Part shown: one piece after another, positions 5,102 to 5,146 of the stretch
How the letters are laid out: every line of letters begins with the position of its first letter
Numbering within the stretch: the stretch's first letter is position 1
NCBI GenBank assembly: GCA_017536845.1
Contig: JAFWCP010000078.1
Location: forward strand, 1-5,146
Reading direction: 5' to 3'
Source: Solobacterium sp.
GTDB taxonomy: Bacteria; Bacillota_I; Bacilli_A; Erysipelotrichales; Erysipelotrichaceae
Length of the DNA stretch: 5,146 bases
The notes under the pieces: model-generated
What the model was told of the DNA's origin: nothing
Database searches by the model: none
What the model saw: the letters and a program-made list of their open reading frames with translations, nothing else
Position numbers and translations under genes: made by a program

Positions 5102-5146
5102 CTGGGCATTGTGACAATGATCATTGGATATCATAAGCCGCACAAG
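5102..5146 (+). pseudogene. Continuation of copy 3 after the TGA, to the right edge
   Basis: In the same frame as copy 3, the 15 codons after the TGA read LGIVTMIIGYHKPHK without a stop. A hydrophobic strand followed by PxK is the pattern I recall after the ExK and YAxxY region in this family (IT.TFV...YPRKL), and it matches the position of LLTLAVFGF in copies 1 and 2 to within two residues. This supports a nonsense mutation rather than a natural end. Confidence 0.5.

Noticed and set aside
4784..5146. A genetic code in which TGA is read as an amino acid
   Set aside because: TGA serves as the stop of the copy 2 C-terminal frame, the long peptidase frame uses TGG for Trp and ends in TAA, and the adjacent paralogue is also decayed, so a nonsense mutation is simpler.

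Overview
This window is about 5.1 kb of bacterial DNA of mid GC. Strong AGGAGG-type ribosome binding sites, an intracellular PepO-like M13 peptidase, and compact U-tailed terminators point to a Bacillota (Firmicutes) genome. A member of the Erysipelotrichia or a related gut or oral lineage is my guess, and the guess is weak. The odd length, and a left edge that lies inside a repeat, suggest the window may be a whole short contig.

Layout, left to right. (1) 1-391, minus: 5' part of a PD-(D/E)XK nuclease-like gene (copy 1) running off the left edge, with a near-ideal ribosome binding site. (2) 392-884: non-coding spacer with a possible 10-codon leader ORF, a 14-nt palindrome and the terminator of the next gene. 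(3) 885-2894, minus: a complete M13 zinc metallopeptidase of 669 residues, the only clearly intact gene here, with a recognisable promoter. (4) 2895-3173: its promoter region and a long hairpin terminator belonging to copy 2. (5) 3174-3982, minus: copy 2 of the nuclease-like gene, lacking 62 internal codons that include the motif-II aspartate, with an eroded ribosome binding site and split by a -1 frame change at an A7 run. (6) 3983-4236: spacer homologous to spacer 2. (7) 4237-4349, minus: a remnant of the 3' end of a second M13 gene. (8) 4350-4783: non-coding, with a hairpin, a 43/44-nt tandem repeat and a 28-nt near-perfect palindrome. (9) 4784-5146, plus: copy 3, a divergent member of the same nuclease-like family, stopped by an in-frame TGA beyond which the homologous frame continues to the right edge.

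The main result is that the window is built around an ancient segmental duplication. A unit of M13 gene, spacer and nuclease-like gene (read on the minus strand) occurs twice. The left unit keeps the full peptidase. The right unit has lost almost all of the peptidase and has decayed in the nuclease-like gene. A third, more distant family member lies divergently next to the decayed unit. The family resembles the uncharacterised PD-(D/E)XK (Rpn/transposase-associated) proteins that are multicopy in many Clostridia and Erysipelotrichia. I see no transposase, terminal inverted repeats, CRISPR array, tRNA or rRNA. I found no convincing new multi-gene system; the interest lies in paralogue birth and decay, the frameshift site and the palindrome.
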